A stretch of DNA of 64,000 bases, from NCBI RefSeq assembly GCF_006439395.2, contig NZ_CP083950.1:5817001-5881000 (forward strand). The letters run 5' to 3'. Position 1 is the first letter of the stretch, and every line of letters begins with the position of its first letter. Of the stretch, positions 61,647-64,000 are shown one piece after another. A program made the position numbers and the translations under genes. This DNA comes from Mesorhizobium sp. B4-1-4 (lineage in GTDB: Bacteria > Pseudomonadota > Alphaproteobacteria > Rhizobiales > Rhizobiaceae). The notes below the pieces were generated by a model. The model saw nothing but the letters and a program-made list of their open reading frames with translations, did not search any database and was not told where the DNA came from.

Positions 61647-63869
61647 ATGAGCTACACCAATTTCACCCTCGACATTGACGCCGACGGCATTGCGCTGGTC
61701 ACCTGGAACATGCCGGATCGCTCGATGAACGTCTTCACCGAAGAGGTCATGCGCGAGTTGAACGCCATCGTCGATCAGGTGGCGGGCGATGCCGCCATCA
61801 AGGGCGCGGTGATCACCTCCGGCAAGGACACCTTCTCCGGCGGCGCCGATATCACCATGCTGCAGAAGATGCTGACGACCTTCGCCGCCGAAAAAGGCAA
61901 GGATGTCGAAAAGGCCACCAAGGCGCTGTTCGAGAACGCAGGCTATATGACCGGCCTGTTCCGCAAGCTGGAGACCTCCGGCAAGCCCTGGGTTTCGGCA
62001 ATCAACGGCACCTGTATGGGCGGCGCTTTCGAGCTTTCGCTCGCTTGCCATGGCCGCGTCGTCGCCGACTCCGACAAGGTGAGGATGGCGCTCCCCGAAG
62101 TGAAGATCGGCATCTTCCCCGGCGCCGGCGGCACCCAGCGCGTGCCGCGGCTGACCGATCAGCAGCAGGCATTGCAGATGCTGACCTCCGGCCAGAACCT
62201 GTCGCCGCAGAAGGCGAAGTCGATGGGCCTGATCCATGAGATCGCCGAACCGGCCAAGCTGGTCGAGACCGCCAAGGCGATGATCAGGAACGGCCTGAAG
62301 CCCGTCGCGCCGTGGGACGAGAAGGGCTTCAGGCTGCCCGGTGGCCAGATCTATTCGCCCGCCGGCTTCAATCTGTGGCCGCCGGCCATCGCCATCCTGC
62401 GCCGCGAGACCTATGGCAATTATCCGGCCGCCGCCGCGATCCTGAAATGCGTCTACGAAGGCTTGCTGGTGCCGTTCGATACGGCCTTGCGCATCGAGCA
62501 GCGCTATTTCACCGAAATCATGCAGACCAAGGAAGCGGCGGCGATGATCCGCTCGCTGTTTGTCTCTCTGCAGGAACTGAACAAGGGCGCGCGCCGCCCG
62601 GCCGGCGTGCCGGAAACCAAGTTCAAGAAGATCGGCATCCTCGGTGCCGGCTTCATGGGCGCCGGCATCGCCTATGTCACCGCCAGGGCCGGCATCCCTG
62701 TGGTGCTGCTCGACCGTGACATGGAGTCGGCTGAGAAGGGCAAGGCGCATTCCGACAGTCTGGTTTCGGATCAGGTGAAGAAGGGGCGCGCCAAGCCGGA
62801 AGAGAAGGACAAGCTTTTGTCGCTGATCACGCCGACCGCAGACTATGCCGACCTCGCCGGCTGCGACTTGGTGGTCGAGGCGGTGTTCGAGGATTCGGCC
62901 GTCAAGAAGAGCGCCACGGAACAGGCGGAAGCGGTGCTGAAATCGTCGGCGATCTTCGCCTCCAACACGTCCACCATCCCGATCACGTCGCTGGCTAAGA
63001 ACTCCGCACGGCCGAAGAATTTTGTCGGCATCCATTTCTTCTCGCCGGTCGACAAGATGATGCTGGTCGAGATCATCCTGGGCAAAAAGACCGGCGACAA
63101 GGCGCTGGCCACCGCGATCGATTTCGTCCGCGCCATCAAGAAGACGCCGATCGTTGTCAATGACACGCGCGGCTTCTACGTCAACCGCTGCGTGTTGCGC
63201 TACATGTCGGAAGCCTACAAGATGCTGATCGAAGGCGTGCCCGCGCCGATGATCGAGAATGCGGCGAGGGCCGCCGGCATGCCGGTGGGGCCGCTGGCGC
63301 TGACCGACGAGACGGCGATCGACCTTGCCCAGAAGATCATGAAGCAGACCATCAAGGACCTTGGCGACAAGGCTGCCGTCGACCCCAGGCAGATGGCGCT
63401 GATCAACATCATGGTCGACGACCACGGCCGCTTCGGCCGCAAGAACGGCAAGGGCTTTTACGATTATCCCGCCAAGCCCGCCAAGAAGAAGCTCTGGCCC
63501 GGCCTCAAGGACCTTTATCCGCAGCTTGCGCCCGGGAAGGTCGATTATGAGGAGTTGCAGCAGCGCCTGCTCGTCACCATTGCGCTGGAGGCGGCACGTG
63601 TGATGGAAGAGGGCATCGTCACCGATCCGCGCGAGGCCGATGTCGGGTCGATCCTGGCCTTCGGCTTCGCGCCCTACACCGGCGGCGCGCTGTCCTACAT
63701 TGACGGCATCGGCGCCAAGCGTTTCGTCAAGATCGCCAAGGGTCTGCAGAAGAAGTATGGCGCCGAGTTCAAGGCGCCCAAGCTGCTCATCGACCTGGCC
63801 GAGAAGGGCGAGACCTTCTACGAACGCTTCAATCCCTACGCCAAGGGCGACGTCAAGCAAGCCGCCTGA
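61647..63869 (+). CDS. fadB: FadB-like enoyl-CoA hydratase/3-hydroxyacyl-CoA dehydrogenase
   Basis: A 740-residue bifunctional enzyme. The N-terminal crotonase domain (about 1-300) has the oxyanion segment FSGGADITML and catalytic glutamates in GGAFELSLACH and PEVKIGIFPGAGG. From about residue 327 the NAD-binding part reads KIGILGAGFMGAGIAYV, followed by the catalytic histidine in GIHFFSPVDKM and the C-terminal dehydrogenase domains. ATG 61647 has GGGGAGAG upstream; the frame is open further back inside fadA, which is rejected. A thioesterase-like gene begins eight bases after its stop. Confidence 0.94.
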   Translation: MSYTNFTLDIDADGIALVTWNMPDRSMNVFTEEVMRELNAIVDQVAGDAAIKGAVITSGKDTFSGGADITMLQKMLTTFAAEKGKDVEKATKALFENAGYMTGLFRKLETSGKPWVSAINGTCMGGAFELSLACHGRVVADSDKVRMALPEVKIGIFPGAGGTQRVPRLTDQQQALQMLTSGQNLSPQKAKSMGLIHEIAEPAKLVETAKAMIRNGLKPVAPWDEKGFRLPGGQIYSPAGFNLWPPAIAILRRETYGNYPAAAAILKCVYEGLLVPFDTALRIEQRYFTEIMQTKEAAAMIRSLFVSLQELNKGARRPAGVPETKFKKIGILGAGFMGAGIAYVTARAGIPVVLLDRDMESAEKGKAHSDSLVSDQVKKGRAKPEEKDKLLSLITPTADYADLAGCDLVVEAVFEDSAVKKSATEQAEAVLKSSAIFASNTSTIPITSLAKNSARPKNFVGIHFFSPVDKMMLVEIILGKKTGDKALATAIDFVRAIKKTPIVVNDTRGFYVNRCVLRYMSEAYKMLIEGVPAPMIENAARAAGMPVGPLALTDETAIDLAQKIMKQTIKDLGDKAAVDPRQMALINIMVDDHGRFGRKNGKGFYDYPAKPAKKKLWPGLKDLYPQLAPGKVDYEELQQRLLVTIALEAARVMEEGIVTDPREADVGSILAFGFAPYTGGALSYIDGIGAKRFVKIAKGLQKKYGAEFKAPKLLIDLAEKGETFYERFNPYAKGDVKQAA

Positions 63870-63877
63870 CGCGGGAG

Positions 63878-64000
63878 ATGTATGTCTGGGCGCGTATGGC
63901 GCGCATGCTGGCCATGGCACGCAGCCGTGGTCCCTATGTGGTAGGCGGTGAAAGCCGGCTGGCCTTTCGCTGCCTGTCGACCGACATCGCGGCGCTCGGT
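63878..64000 (+). CDS. acyl-CoA thioesterase-like protein, N-terminal part
   Basis: Forty-one codons are visible before the window ends: MYVWARMARMLAMARSRGPY and then RLAFRCLSTDIAALG. The pattern of a short hydrophobic/basic start followed by a wP-D-I-type segment resembles 4-hydroxybenzoyl-CoA/acyl-CoA thioesterases (hot-dog fold) of the type often found next to beta-oxidation genes. GGGAG precedes the ATG by a short distance, and only eight bases separate it from fadB, so it belongs to the same operon. The catalytic part is outside the window. Confidence 0.6.
   Translation, partial: MYVWARMARMLAMARSRGPYVVGGESRLAFRCLSTDIAALG

Noticed and set aside
61617..63920. Open frame of 767 codons on the minus strand
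   Set aside because: Antisense to the FadB-like gene; no ribosome site and no domain recognised.

Overview
This window looks like a chromosomal segment of a high-GC alphaproteobacterium of the order Hyphomicrobiales (Rhizobiales), most likely Mesorhizobium or a close relative. The case rests on dense house-keeping genes in rhizobial arrangements (irr next to fabA-fabB-fabI; rpsT-dnaA-dnaN-recF; a cpa/tad pilus locus; podJ), a rhizobial-type Irr regulator, and families of short palindromic intergenic repeats that I associate with Mesorhizobium. The genus is an inference; no rRNA gene is present and no tRNA gene was recognised.

Layout. 1-4.6 kb: end of a CorA-type transporter, rpsO, pnp and an RsmC-like methyltransferase. 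4.6-10.6 kb: a GGDEF-EAL protein, the unsaturated fatty-acid genes fabA-fabB-fabI, and divergent irr with a DUF4260 membrane protein; then a periplasmic SH3 protein. 10.8-21.6 kb: a D-2-hydroxyacid dehydrogenase, a GNAT/MoeB-like pair, the replication and repair block recF, dnaN, dnaA, rpsT, enoyl-CoA hydratase, mutM, and deoB. 21.9-36.4 kb: an orphan PhnD-type binding protein, then a complete Flp/Tad pilus locus: two TadE-like pseudopilins, an orphan pilus N-domain protein, pilin, cpaA-F, tadB, tadC, and a convergent tadD. An IS630-family element sits exactly at the tadD stop codon. 36.5-42.7 kb: M17 aminopeptidase, MarR regulator, NlpC/P60 hydrolase, then an Lhr-type helicase with the PdeM nuclease. 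42.7-51.8 kb: a cytoplasmic three-subunit molybdoenzyme resembling SoeABC sulfite dehydrogenase, a divergent LysR regulator, an Hsp70-like protein, and a TIGR02186/TauE membrane pair. 52-56 kb: the large polarity protein PodJ. 56.4-64 kb: a MerR regulator and a beta-oxidation gene set (two acyl-CoA dehydrogenases, thiolase, FadB-like protein, start of a thioesterase).

How the genes work together. The tad locus encodes a whole adhesive pilus machine, and podJ encodes a polarity factor that may help place polar structures. The MerR gene and the first acyl-CoA dehydrogenase carry closely matching palindromes in their upstream regions, so this regulator probably controls its own gene and the beta-oxidation genes. 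SoeABC, the LysR protein and the TauE exporter could form a sulfite-handling neighbourhood.

I do not see a wholly unknown multi-gene system. The best leads are the MerR operator pair, the repeat families (one in fixed-spacing doublets, another abutting stop codons), the IS630 insertion sharing stop codons, the TIGR02186-TauE pair beside SoeABC, and the orphan pilus-domain protein.
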